A stretch of 64,000 bases of DNA from Microbacterium aurantiacum (GTDB lineage Bacteria; Actinomycetota; Actinomycetes; Actinomycetales; Microbacteriaceae). Of this stretch, positions 17,716 through 26,648 are shown in pieces (position 1 is the first letter of the stretch; each line of letters begins with the position of its first letter). The position numbers were made by a program, and so were the translations under genes. The DNA lies in assembly GCF_002872075.1 (NCBI RefSeq), contig NZ_PGGU01000029.1:178704-242703 (forward strand), written 5' to 3'. The notes beneath the pieces were generated by a model. That model saw nothing but the letters and a program-made list of their open reading frames with translations. It had not been told where the DNA came from and did not search any database.

Positions 17716-18735
17716 TCAGCGCGCCGTTCGGGTCGACGAGCGGACGATCAACTCAGTCGCCAGCTCAACACGCTCATACGGCGGAGCATCGTGGTACCGC
17801 AGCTCACGTACGAGTTCCACGGCGCGCGCAGCCATGGCCGTCAGCGGTTGGCTGACGGATGACAGGGGCGGGGACGCCGCCGCCGCGCGGGCCTCGTTGT
17901 TGAATCCCACAACGCCGATCTCGTCGGGGATCTTCCGCCCGAGCATGAACGCGACACGATACACCGCGAGTGCCATCTCGTCGTTGCAGGCGAAGACCCC
18001 AACGGGCGAGGTGTCCGTCGCAAACGGCCGAACCAACGCTTCCGTCAGAGGCGCTTGACTCCATTCCGAGTTCACGCGAGTCACCGTAGCGTCCGGCCGG
18101 TGCTCTGCGAGTGCCGCACGGAAGCCCTCTTCGCGCGCTCGACCAAAGCGGTATGGTGGCACGCCCGTCACCACAGCGAAGCGTTCGTATGCGCGCGACA
18201 GATGAACGCCGGCGTCGTAGCCGCCCTGCCAGTCCGTCGTGCCGACACTCGGGAGCGCGCCACCCGGGTCCGATCGAGGGTCCAGCAGCACCACGGGGAT
18301 TCTCAGCCCTTGCAATTCAGCAAGTTGGCGCGCCGTAGGTGTGATGATCCCGATGATCACCCCCGACGGGCGGCGGGTAGCGACGCGCGTGGGCCAGTCA
18401 GCGGTGGGATCGGGTCGCTCCAGCGTGAGCACCAGATCGAAGCCGGCCGCGAAGGCCGCTTCTCGCGCCCCACGCGTCATGGCATCGGTCCACGCGTCGT
18501 CGAAGCTACCCAGCACGAACTCGATGAGCCGCGGGTCCAGCGTCGTGGGACGGCCCCGACCACCGCCCGCTCGCTCATACCCCAGGCGTTCCGCGGCGGC
18601 GACCACCCGCGCCCGGGTCTCCCGTGACAGATCCCCTCGGCCCGCAAGCGCGCGCGAGGCGGATGCGATAGAAACGCCCGCGGCTTCCGCGACGTCGCGG
18701 AGCGTGGCAGGCTCGTTGGCAGGCGTCGTCGACAT
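17716..18735 (-). CDS. LacI-family transcriptional repressor
   Basis: A 339-residue regulator with an N-terminal LacI helix-turn-helix (TLRDVAEAAGVSIASASRAL, residues ~11-30), the hinge helix region RVVAAAERLGYE, and a periplasmic-binding-protein-like effector domain. The start is the ATG preceded by AAAGGAG; an ATG seven codons earlier overlaps the operator. Divergent from the cassette II importer. A perfect ATTGCGCAAT palindrome sits in its own leader, and another TTGCGCAA lies in the divergent promoter region. It is thus the probable repressor of cassette II and of itself, relieved by a sugar or oligosaccharide. Confidence 0.92.
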   Translation of the reverse strand: MSTTPANEPATLRDVAEAAGVSIASASRALAGRGDLSRETRARVVAAAERLGYERAGGGRGRPTTLDPRLIEFVLGSFDDAWTDAMTRGAREAAFAAGFDLVLTLERPDPTADWPTRVATRRPSGVIIGIITPTARQLAELQGLRIPVVLLDPRSDPGGALPSVGTTDWQGGYDAGVHLSRAYERFAVVTGVPPYRFGRAREEGFRAALAEHRPDATVTRVNSEWSQAPLTEALVRPFATDTSPVGVFACNDEMALAVYRVAFMLGRKIPDEIGVVGFNNEARAAAASPPLSSVSQPLTAMAARAVELVRELRYHDAPPYERVELATELIVRSSTRTAR

Positions 18736-18747
18736 CGCTTCTCCTTT

Positions 18748-18757
18748 ATTGCGCAAT
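18748..18757. promoter_or_regulatory. ATTGCGCAAT operator in leader of LacI gene
   Basis: Perfect 10-bp palindrome with central CG, starting 13 bases upstream of the regulator's ATG and abutting its Shine-Dalgarno. Placement suggests autorepression. Confidence 0.55.
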
Positions 18758-18816
18758 CAGTTTATGGCTCGATCAGGCCCATTCCAAAGGCTTCGCTCGG
18801 TTTCGACCGCTGAGAA

Positions 18817-18824
18817 TTGCGCAA
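18817..18824. promoter_or_regulatory. TTGCGCAA operator in divergent promoter of importer II
   Basis: Second core copy within the 214-base divergent region, 126 bases upstream of the binding-protein gene. Likely controls the catabolic operon. No clear -10/-35 pair was identified with confidence. Confidence 0.5.
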
Positions 18825-18949
18825 AAAACGTTCGGATGATTGTCGCTATGGGGTGGCTGACATAGTCTCCTCCAGCAGACACCACCACCGCGTCGGTGAC
18901 GGGTCGCGTCGGTTCCCTCCGACTAAGAGAATCCAACAAAGGAGTTGTT

Positions 18950-20467
18950 ATGCAACGCATGCGAAACTTCGCTGCGCTTCCGCTCGCCGTGGTTGCAACA
19001 GCACTCGCATTAACCGCCTGTGCCCCGGCCAGTGGGAGTGGGCAGGCAGCTGGGGAGAAGGACACGCTCACCCTCGGCATGACTGCCGATCTGCCGGGCT
19101 TGAGCCCGTTCATCCAGCCGTCCTATCAGGGCTGGTTCGCTGATGCGGCATGGGACGCCCTGCTGATCTGCGACGAATTCGGCAAGCCGTCGGCCCAGCT
19201 GGCCACTGAATGGGAATACAACGAGGACCAGAGCGCGGCTACCCTCACGCTTCGCGAGGGAGTCAAGTTCTCCGACGGCAGCGACTTCGATGCTGAAGAC
19301 GTCGTGGCCACTTTGGCCGCCGTCGGCGAGGTGAACGCCCGATTCGCGGATCTCGAATTCGACGTCGTCGATCCGTACAACCTGACGGTCACCTTCCCGC
19401 AGCCGATCCCGACCCTCGACCTCATCATGTGCGAGGCGAACATCACCTCTTCGGAGGCGATCGAGGCCGACAAGCTCGACAGCGAGGTCCTGGGTTCGGG
19501 GCCGTACATCTACGACGCGGCCGCCAGCACGCAGGGCTCTTCATACACGTTGACGAAGAACCCCGACTACTGGGATTCCGACACGTACCCGTACGGCGAG
19601 CTCGTGCTCAAGGTCTTCACCGACAGCACCGCCGGCCTCAACGCATTGAAGACCGGGCAGATCGACGGCATTCTAGGCGACGCATCGACTGTCGAGGAGG
19701 CGGAGGGTTCCGACATGGAAGCCGTCACCCTGCGCGGCGTCACAACGCGTCTGCTGATCACCGACCACAACGGCGAGAAGATTCCGGCGCTGGGTGACGT
19801 GCGGGTGCGTCAGGCGATGAACATGGTGTTCGACCGCGACGCGATCTCGGAGGAGCTCTACCGCGGATTCGCAGACCCGGCGTACCAGATCTTCCGCGTG
19901 GGCAGCGATGCCTATCTCGAGGACCTGACCGAGGACCCGTATCCCTACGATGTAGAAGCTGCACAGGCGCTCATGGCCGAGGCCGGATTCCAAGACGGCT
20001 TCACCCTGCAGATCCCGTTCTTCGAAGGACAGGGCCACGACCTGCTTTTCCCATACGTGACCGAACAGCTCGGGCTGCTGAACATCACCGTCGAGCAGGT
20101 CAACCTGACCGGCCCCGACGCCATCACCCAACTCCTCAGCGGAGAGTTCCCGGTGCCCCTGTGGCAGCTGGGTAACTACGGCGAGTCACTCCAGGACATC
20201 AAGGACTACATCCTGGACGACGGCATCTGGAATGTCTCACACCAGCCGGACGAGACCATCGACGGCCTGTGGCAGACCATCCTCGCCTCGAGCGGTGACG
20301 AGCGCGTCGCCGCCCAGCAGGAGATCAACCAGTACGTGATCGACCAGGCATGGTTCGTGCCGATGGCGTACCCGGACGGCTTCTACCTGTACAACCCGGA
20401 CATCTCGGTCCCCACCATGTCCGACTTCTCCGCGCTGCACCCGCTTCTGCGCGACTTCCAGAAGTAA
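18950..20467 (+). CDS. Family 5 solute-binding lipoprotein of ABC importer II
   Basis: A 505-residue SBP_bac_5 lipoprotein. Start at the ATG with AAAGGAG upstream; signal peptide MQRMRNFAALPLAVVATALA leads to lipobox LTAC. It shares with the cassette I binding protein the LTLREG (~residue 85), VRVRQAMNMVFDRDAI and AQALMAEAGFQDGF segments, so the two are paralogues with probably different ligands. First gene of a long rightward operon that continues through permease, fused permease-ATPase, ATPase and glycosidase genes. Presumed ligand: a rhamnose-, xylose- or arabinose-containing oligosaccharide or plant glycoside (inference). Confidence 0.92.
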   Translation: MQRMRNFAALPLAVVATALALTACAPASGSGQAAGEKDTLTLGMTADLPGLSPFIQPSYQGWFADAAWDALLICDEFGKPSAQLATEWEYNEDQSAATLTLREGVKFSDGSDFDAEDVVATLAAVGEVNARFADLEFDVVDPYNLTVTFPQPIPTLDLIMCEANITSSEAIEADKLDSEVLGSGPYIYDAAASTQGSSYTLTKNPDYWDSDTYPYGELVLKVFTDSTAGLNALKTGQIDGILGDASTVEEAEGSDMEAVTLRGVTTRLLITDHNGEKIPALGDVRVRQAMNMVFDRDAISEELYRGFADPAYQIFRVGSDAYLEDLTEDPYPYDVEAAQALMAEAGFQDGFTLQIPFFEGQGHDLLFPYVTEQLGLLNITVEQVNLTGPDAITQLLSGEFPVPLWQLGNYGESLQDIKDYILDDGIWNVSHQPDETIDGLWQTILASSGDERVAAQQEINQYVIDQAWFVPMAYPDGFYLYNPDISVPTMSDFSALHPLLRDFQK

Positions 20468-20487
20468 TAGCCGATCGGGCCCCAGCA

Positions 20488-21429
20488 ATGCTACGTACAA
20501 CTGTCCTCCTGCTCCTCCGAGCCCTGGCGGTGCTGCTCTTGGTGACCTTCATCACCTTCTGCATCACCTACAGCGACGGCATCGGAATCGCGCGAACCGT
20601 TCTCGGTCTGAACGCGAGCGACGAGCAGGTCGCGGCAAAGGTGACAGAGCTGGGGCTCGATCAGCCCCTCATCGTGCAATACCTCGATTGGCTCTCCGGA
20701 CTCGTCCGGGGCGATCTCGGCGCATCGTTCCTGACAGGCCAGCAGGTGACGGCCGCTCTGTCCACCCGCGTCCCGGTCACCCTGTCGCTGATCATTCTGA
20801 CGATGATCCTCACAACGATCATCAGCGTCGTGCTCGGCGTCACGTCCGCCCTCTACGGGGGGTGGCTGGACCGCCTCCTGCAGTTCATCTCCGTCCTCGG
20901 CGCTGCGGTTCCGGGATACATCCTGGCGATCGGCCTCATCTTCGCCTTCGCGATCGCGATACCCCTGTACCCCGCCACGGGCTACATACCGATCACCGAC
21001 GGACCACAAGGTTGGCTGTGGTCACTCACACTTCCGGTGACAGCCCTCCTGATCGGTGCGATCGCGAACGCCGCCGCTCAGTTCCGCGGATCTGTTCTCG
21101 ACGCTCTGTCACAGGACTACGTGCGAACTCTCCGCTCCCGCGGCATCCCCGAGTCGAAGCTGCTTTTCCGTCACGTGCTGCGCAACGCCGGAGGCCCCGG
21201 CCTGGTCGTCCTCAGCCTCACCACCCTCGGCCTGTTCGGCGGCGCACTCTTCATCGAGGCGATCTTCGCGCTCCCCGGAGTCGGCCAGCTGTCGGTGTCC
21301 GCCGCGCTCGCCGGCGACGTGCCCATGGTGATGGGCACCGTCATCGTCGTCACGATCCTCGTCTTGGTGGTCAACCTCCTGGCCGACATCCTCGGCAGCC
21401 TGCTCAACCCGAAGGCGAGGATCCGATGA
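20488..21429 (+). CDS. Opp/Dpp-type ABC permease (DppB-like)
   Basis: A 313-residue permease, the same length as its cassette I paralogue, with NASDEQVAAKVTELGLDQP after the first membrane segment and YVRTLRSRGIPE in the cytoplasmic loop. The ATG was chosen where the membrane protein begins (MLRTTVLLLLRAL); longer in-frame extensions read into the binding-protein gene. Stop overlaps the next start as ATGA. Confidence 0.92.
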   Translation: MLRTTVLLLLRALAVLLLVTFITFCITYSDGIGIARTVLGLNASDEQVAAKVTELGLDQPLIVQYLDWLSGLVRGDLGASFLTGQQVTAALSTRVPVTLSLIILTMILTTIISVVLGVTSALYGGWLDRLLQFISVLGAAVPGYILAIGLIFAFAIAIPLYPATGYIPITDGPQGWLWSLTLPVTALLIGAIANAAAQFRGSVLDALSQDYVRTLRSRGIPESKLLFRHVLRNAGGPGLVVLSLTTLGLFGGALFIEAIFALPGVGQLSVSAALAGDVPMVMGTVIVVTILVLVVNLLADILGSLLNPKARIR

Positions 21430-23222
21430 CCATCGACCAGCACCAGATCGATTCCGAGTTGCAAGGGACCGCCGCCCTCTCCAAGAAGCGCGTGCGGAAA
21501 CCAACGTTCCGCACCCTGCTGAAGAACCCGTTCGCCCTGTTCGGCATCATCTTCCTCACTATCGTCTTCACCGCGGGCATCCTGGCGCCCTGGATGGCCG
21601 CCTACTCCCCGAACGCCACCGACCTCGCATCGACCAATGCGCCGCCGTTCAGCGACGGACACCTGCTCGGCGCGGACGCATCGGGGCGCGACATCCTCTC
21701 CCGGCTCATCTGGGGAACACAGCAGACGATCATCGCGTGCGTCCTGGTTCTCGGCGTGTCGCTCCTCTTCGGCATGACCTTCGGTCTGCTCGCCGGGTTC
21801 TACCGCGGCCGTCTGGAAGCCGTGGCGAACTTTGTGTCGGACGTGACCATGTCGCTCCCCGGAATCCTCACGATCGTCGCTGTCTTCACCATCACCGGAC
21901 CGAACATCCCGCTGTCGATGACCGTCTTCGGTTTCATGGTCGCGCCCTCGATGTACCGGCTCGTTCGATCCGTCGTCGTCTCCGTGCGCTCGGAACTGTA
22001 CGTCGACGCAGCGAAGGTCGTCGGGCTGTCGGACACGAGAATCGTAGGACGCCATGTGCTCTCGGCGGTGCGTGCGCCGGTCATCGTGCAGAGTGCGTTC
22101 GTTTTGGCCACCGCCGTCGCCATCGTCGGCGGCGTCGACCTCATCGGGCTCGGCAACCCTTCCCAGGCCTCGTGGGGTCGCGTACTTCAGGACGCGTTTA
22201 ACAACATCTACACGAACCCGGCGAGCCTCATCTGGCCGGCATCACTGATCAGCCTTACCATCCTCTCGTTCGTCTTGGTGGGAAATGCGCTCCGCGACAC
22301 GCTTCAAGCGTCCAACCGCAGCGCCGCTCTCAAACCGGCGCGGCGCAAAGCGATGTCGCGCGCCGCTCAGGATGAACGCGTCGCCGGCGTCAACGACCTC
22401 ACACCCGCCCAGGACATCATCCTCTCCGTCCGAGGCCTGCGCATCGGGTACCCCAGCTCGGCCGCCGACGTGCGGGAAGTCGTGCACGGTGTCGACCTGG
22501 ACGTGCGCCGCGGGGAGATTCACGGGCTCGTGGGAGAATCCGGCTCTGGCAAGTCCCAGATCGCGTTCTCCACGCTCGGCCTGCTCCCCCGCGAAGCTGT
22601 GATCATCGGCGGCAGCGTCTTCTTCGAGGGCCGCGACCTCCTTGCCGACCCGGCGCGGATGCGCAAAGTCCGGGGAAGCAGAATCGCCTACATCCCCCAA
22701 GAGCCGATGTCGAACCTCGACCCGTCATTCACCGTCGGTGCGCAGCTGATATACGGACTGCGCGAAGCAACCGGAGTCTCGAAGAAGGGCGCACGCGCCC
22801 AGCTCACCGCACTCCTCAAGCGTGTCGGCATCGAAGATCCGGAACGTGTGATGCGGCTCTACCCGCACGAGATCTCGGGCGGCATGGCGCAACGCGTGCT
22901 GATCTGCGGCGCTGTCGCCTCGGGACCGGAGCTCATCGTCGCCGACGAGCCGACCACAGCCCTGGATGTCACAGTGCAAGCGGAGGTTCTCGAGCTCATG
23001 CGCGAGCTGAGCATCGAGCGTGGCCTCGCCATGATCATCGTGACCCACAACCTCGGTGTCGTCGCCGATCTCTGCCACACCGTGAGCGTCATGAACGACG
23101 GGACGATCGTCGAGAGCAACGACGTCGACACCCTCTTCGCCTCACCCGAGAACGAATACACCCGCGACCTGCTGACCAGTTCCCGGTCGGTCGAACTACT
23201 GGAGGCGATCGGCGATGAGTGA
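21426..23222 (+). CDS. Fused DppC-like permease and DppD-like ATPase
   Basis: A 598-residue fusion, one residue longer than the cassette I fusion and closely similar along its length, for example ELYVDAAKVVGLSDTRIV in the permease half. ATPase motifs: Walker A GESGSGKS, signature ISGGMAQR, Walker B LIVADEPTTAL, switch His in VTHNLGV. Start ATG overlaps the preceding permease stop; the stop overlaps the next ATPase by 8 bases. It energises and forms part of importer II. Confidence 0.92.
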   Translation: MTIDQHQIDSELQGTAALSKKRVRKPTFRTLLKNPFALFGIIFLTIVFTAGILAPWMAAYSPNATDLASTNAPPFSDGHLLGADASGRDILSRLIWGTQQTIIACVLVLGVSLLFGMTFGLLAGFYRGRLEAVANFVSDVTMSLPGILTIVAVFTITGPNIPLSMTVFGFMVAPSMYRLVRSVVVSVRSELYVDAAKVVGLSDTRIVGRHVLSAVRAPVIVQSAFVLATAVAIVGGVDLIGLGNPSQASWGRVLQDAFNNIYTNPASLIWPASLISLTILSFVLVGNALRDTLQASNRSAALKPARRKAMSRAAQDERVAGVNDLTPAQDIILSVRGLRIGYPSSAADVREVVHGVDLDVRRGEIHGLVGESGSGKSQIAFSTLGLLPREAVIIGGSVFFEGRDLLADPARMRKVRGSRIAYIPQEPMSNLDPSFTVGAQLIYGLREATGVSKKGARAQLTALLKRVGIEDPERVMRLYPHEISGGMAQRVLICGAVASGPELIVADEPTTALDVTVQAEVLELMRELSIERGLAMIIVTHNLGVVADLCHTVSVMNDGTIVESNDVDTLFASPENEYTRDLLTSSRSVELLEAIGDE

Positions 23223-24051
23223 GCAGCTGCTCGAAATCAAGAACCTCGTCGTACGCTACGGCGGACGCCGGGGCGGCAAGACCGTCATCCAAGATGTCTC
23301 CCTCGGACTTCGGGCCGGCGAGACGGTGAGCCTCGTGGGCGAGTCGGGGTCGGGCAAGACGACCATCGGACGAGCCATTCTGGGCCTCGCGCCAGTGACC
23401 GGCGGCACCATCGCCTTCCGTGGGCAGGAGATCAGCGGGATCTCGCGGGCGCAGCGTCGTCAGGTCGCGCGCGACATCCAAGTCATCTTCCAGGACCCCT
23501 ATTCGTCCCTCAACCCGTCGATGACGGTGGAAAGCATCCTCGTCGAACCCCTTCGAGCAGCGGGTGCGACCGAGGGACGTGCTCGCGTGCGCGAGCTGCT
23601 GGATGCCGTCGGCCTCCCCGCCGACGCGGGTTCGCGCTATCCCCGGGAGTTCTCCGGCGGCCAACGGCAGCGGATCGCTATCGCGCGTGCGCTCGCGCTC
23701 GACCCCGCGGTCATCGTCTGTGACGAGCCCACCAGCGCGCTCGACGTCACGACGCAAGCCCGTGTTCTCGCGCTTCTAGCGGATCTGCAGAAGGACACCG
23801 GCGTCGCATACCTCTTCATCAGCCACGACCTCGGTGTCGTCCACGCGATCAGCGACCGCATCGCCGTCCTGAAGGGCGGCAGCATCGTCGAGATCGGCGA
23901 CGCACACCAAGTCGCAACGGCACCCACCCACCCCTACACACGCCGACTGCAGATGTCCGCGCCGATCGCCGACCCACCGCGTCAGCGTGCGCGCAGGGCA
24001 GCGCGCCTGCGGGCGCTGGCCGCCGAGGCCGCGACCAGCCCGAGCGCGTGA
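23215..24051 (+). CDS. Opp/Dpp-type ABC ATPase (second, DppF-like)
   Basis: A 278-residue ATPase with Walker A GESGSGKT, Q-loop in VIFQDPYSS, signature FSGGQRQR, Walker B VIVCDEPTSAL, switch His in ISHDLGV and C-terminal HPYT. Clearly paralogous to the cassette I second ATPase. Overlaps the genes on both sides, which places the rhamnosidase gene in the same transcript. Confidence 0.93.
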   Translation: MSEQLLEIKNLVVRYGGRRGGKTVIQDVSLGLRAGETVSLVGESGSGKTTIGRAILGLAPVTGGTIAFRGQEISGISRAQRRQVARDIQVIFQDPYSSLNPSMTVESILVEPLRAAGATEGRARVRELLDAVGLPADAGSRYPREFSGGQRQRIAIARALALDPAVIVCDEPTSALDVTTQARVLALLADLQKDTGVAYLFISHDLGVVHAISDRIAVLKGGSIVEIGDAHQVATAPTHPYTRRLQMSAPIADPPRQRARRAARLRALAAEAATSPSA

Positions 24052-26648
24052 CACCCCCTCGCCCGACTCAGCCGCCGGGTCCTCCCATGACGCGACCCTC
24101 TCGCCCCACAGCCGTGCGCTTCGAATACTTCGACGGCGACGTCCTCGGCATAGGGATCGCATCGCCACGTCTGTCCTGGCAGATGCCGATGGCGGCGGCA
24201 GGCTTCGCCCAGGTTTCGTACGAGATCCAGATCGATCGCTCCGGTGCCATCGACACGTTCGCGGTCGCGTCCGCGGATCAAGTGCTCGTACCGTGGCCGG
24301 GCGCTCCGCTGAGGTCACGAGAGCAGGTCAGCGTGCGCGTGCGGGTCCGCGATCGGTCCGGCAACTGGAGTGGCTGGAGCGAACAGGTGCGCGCTGAGGC
24401 CGGACTCCTCGACCGCCGGGACTGGACGGCTCACTTCGTCTCCCCACGCGGCATCGGCGGCGTGGATCAGCCCGCTCCCGTCCTGTCCACGGAGTTCTAT
24501 CTGCCCGAAGGCGCCGTCTCAGCCCGGCTCTATTCGACGGCGCACGGAATCTACGTCGCCGACCTCAACGGTCACCGCGTGTCCGAGGATCAGTTCGCCC
24601 CCGGCTGGACCGCCTACGACGCGCGGCTTCGCTACCAGGTGTACGACGTCACCGCACTCGTCGCGCCCGGGCGCAACGTGCTGACCGCCCTGCTCGGCAA
24701 TGGCTGGTATCGCGGCCGACTCGGATACCTCGGCGATCGAGGGATCTATGGGGATCAACTCGCCTTCCTCGCGCAGCTCGAGATCACGATGGCATCCGGT
24801 GATGTCATCTCCATCGCGACCGACTCGCACTGGCGCGCCGCCGAGAGCGGCATAATCGCGGATGACTTCTACAACGGTCAGACCGTCGACCTGCGGCATC
24901 CGTTCCCGCACACTGCCACGCACGATGTCGATGACATCGAAACTGATCACTCTCTCCTCGTTGCCGCCGAAGGGCCGCCGGTCCGCAAAACCCAAGTTCT
25001 CCCTGCGCAACGCGTGTGGCGATCACCGTCTGGTCTCACGCTGGTGGACTTCGGTCAGAACGCCGTCGGCCGGGTGCGGCTGCGCGTCCGCGAATCGAGG
25101 GCAGGACAGCAGGTCCTTATCCGCCACGCGGAGGTAATGGAGAACGACGAGCTTGGGACGCGGCCCCTGCGGGCCGCGGAGGCGACCGACAAGTTCTTCT
25201 TGCGCGGAGGGACGAGCGAGATTCTGGAGCCGCTGTTCACATTCCACGGCTTCCGCTACGCCGAGGTCACGGGAGTGGAGGACCTACGTGCGGACGACAT
25301 CGAGCTCGTCGTCCTGGGCAGCGAGCTGCGGCGCACGGGATGGTTCACCTCTTCGGACGCCCACCTCAACCAGCTGCACCAGAACGTGGTGTGGGGCATG
25401 CGGGGCAATTTTCTGGACGTGCCCACCGACTGTCCCCAGCGCGACGAGCGGCTCGGATGGACCGGTGACATCCAGATCTTCGCGCCCACCGCCGCATTCC
25501 TGTACGATGTCCGCGGCTTCCTCAGCTCGTGGCTGGCCGACCTGTCCGCGGAACAGTTGCCGGACGGCACGGTCCCTCACATCATCCCGGACATCTTCAA
25601 GAGCGACGTGTCGTCCTGGCCGGCCGCGGCGTGGGGCGACGCGGCGGCGGTGGTGCCATGGGTGCTCTACGAGCGCACCGGCGATCGCGGCATCCTCGAG
25701 CGCCAGTTCGACAGTGCACGACGGTGGGTGGATGCCGAACGCGCGCAGGCTGGATCCGACCTGATCTGGCGCAGTGGCCGCCAGTTCGGGGATTGGCTTG
25801 ACCCGACGGCGCCGCCGGACGATCCGTTTCGCGCGAAGGCCGATCCCGACCTAGTCGCCAGCGCACATTTCGTACGTTCCGCCGACATCGTCGCCAGAAT
25901 CGCCGCGGTGCTCGGCCGAGCTCAGGAAGAAGCCCTCTACTCTGACCTCGCTGCAGCGGCCCGTAGCGCATTCATCCGGGCGTTTGTCGAACCCGATGGC
26001 GCCGTTCACTCCGACTCGCAGACCGCCTACGCCGTTGCCATCCTTTGGGACCTGCTCCCCGACGAGAAGACGAGGGATGCCGCGGGGGAGCGCCTTGCTC
26101 AGCTCGTCCGAGACAGCGACTGGCGCATCAGTACGGGATTCGTCGGCACGCCGCTTGTCTGCGACGCGCTCGAGATCACCGGTCACATCGACGACGCGCA
26201 CCGACTGCTGTTCCAGTCCGAGCTGCCGTCCTGGCTCTACCCCGTCCGGATGGGCGCCACCACCATCTGGGAACGGTGGGACAGCATGCTGCCCGACGGC
26301 ACGATAAACCCGGGCGAAATGACCTCGTTCAACCACTACGCGCTGGGCGCGATCGCGGACTGGATGCATCGGAGCGTCGCCGGTCTCGCTCCCGCTGCAC
26401 CGGGATACCGCGAGATTTCCGTCCGGCCACACCCACCCGCACGGCTCGACTTCGCCGAAGCCCGACACGACACTCCCTATGGCGAAGCGATCGTCAGATG
26501 GGATCGCACGACCGTCGGCATCGAACTCGCCGTCACTGTACCGGTCGGCACCACCGCCGTCATCGAACCACCCGGCACCGACGAGATTCATCGCGTCGGT
26601 GCCGGCATCCATCGCTTCATCTCCCCCCACCAGAAAGACCATCAATGA
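24048..26648 (+). CDS. GH78 alpha-L-rhamnosidase (cassette II)
   Basis: GH78 enzyme of up to 866 residues. The common family motif DCPQRDERLGWTGD provides Asp461 and the presumed acid Glu467; Glu742 in TTIWERWD is the second catalytic carboxylate. The GTG overlapping the ATPase stop is used here, but the proline-rich first 13 residues make the ATG at 24087 an equally good start. No signal peptide. It differs from the cassette I enzyme in motif spacing (one more residue between the Asp and the acid) and lacks that enzyme's long tail, so the two probably serve different linkages or aglycones. Confidence 0.93.
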   Translation: MTPPRPTQPPGPPMTRPSRPTAVRFEYFDGDVLGIGIASPRLSWQMPMAAAGFAQVSYEIQIDRSGAIDTFAVASADQVLVPWPGAPLRSREQVSVRVRVRDRSGNWSGWSEQVRAEAGLLDRRDWTAHFVSPRGIGGVDQPAPVLSTEFYLPEGAVSARLYSTAHGIYVADLNGHRVSEDQFAPGWTAYDARLRYQVYDVTALVAPGRNVLTALLGNGWYRGRLGYLGDRGIYGDQLAFLAQLEITMASGDVISIATDSHWRAAESGIIADDFYNGQTVDLRHPFPHTATHDVDDIETDHSLLVAAEGPPVRKTQVLPAQRVWRSPSGLTLVDFGQNAVGRVRLRVRESRAGQQVLIRHAEVMENDELGTRPLRAAEATDKFFLRGGTSEILEPLFTFHGFRYAEVTGVEDLRADDIELVVLGSELRRTGWFTSSDAHLNQLHQNVVWGMRGNFLDVPTDCPQRDERLGWTGDIQIFAPTAAFLYDVRGFLSSWLADLSAEQLPDGTVPHIIPDIFKSDVSSWPAAAWGDAAAVVPWVLYERTGDRGILERQFDSARRWVDAERAQAGSDLIWRSGRQFGDWLDPTAPPDDPFRAKADPDLVASAHFVRSADIVARIAAVLGRAQEEALYSDLAAAARSAFIRAFVEPDGAVHSDSQTAYAVAILWDLLPDEKTRDAAGERLAQLVRDSDWRISTGFVGTPLVCDALEITGHIDDAHRLLFQSELPSWLYPVRMGATTIWERWDSMLPDGTINPGEMTSFNHYALGAIADWMHRSVAGLAPAAPGYREISVRPHPPARLDFAEARHDTPYGEAIVRWDRTTVGIELAVTVPVGTTAVIEPPGTDEIHRVGAGIHRFISPHQKDHQ

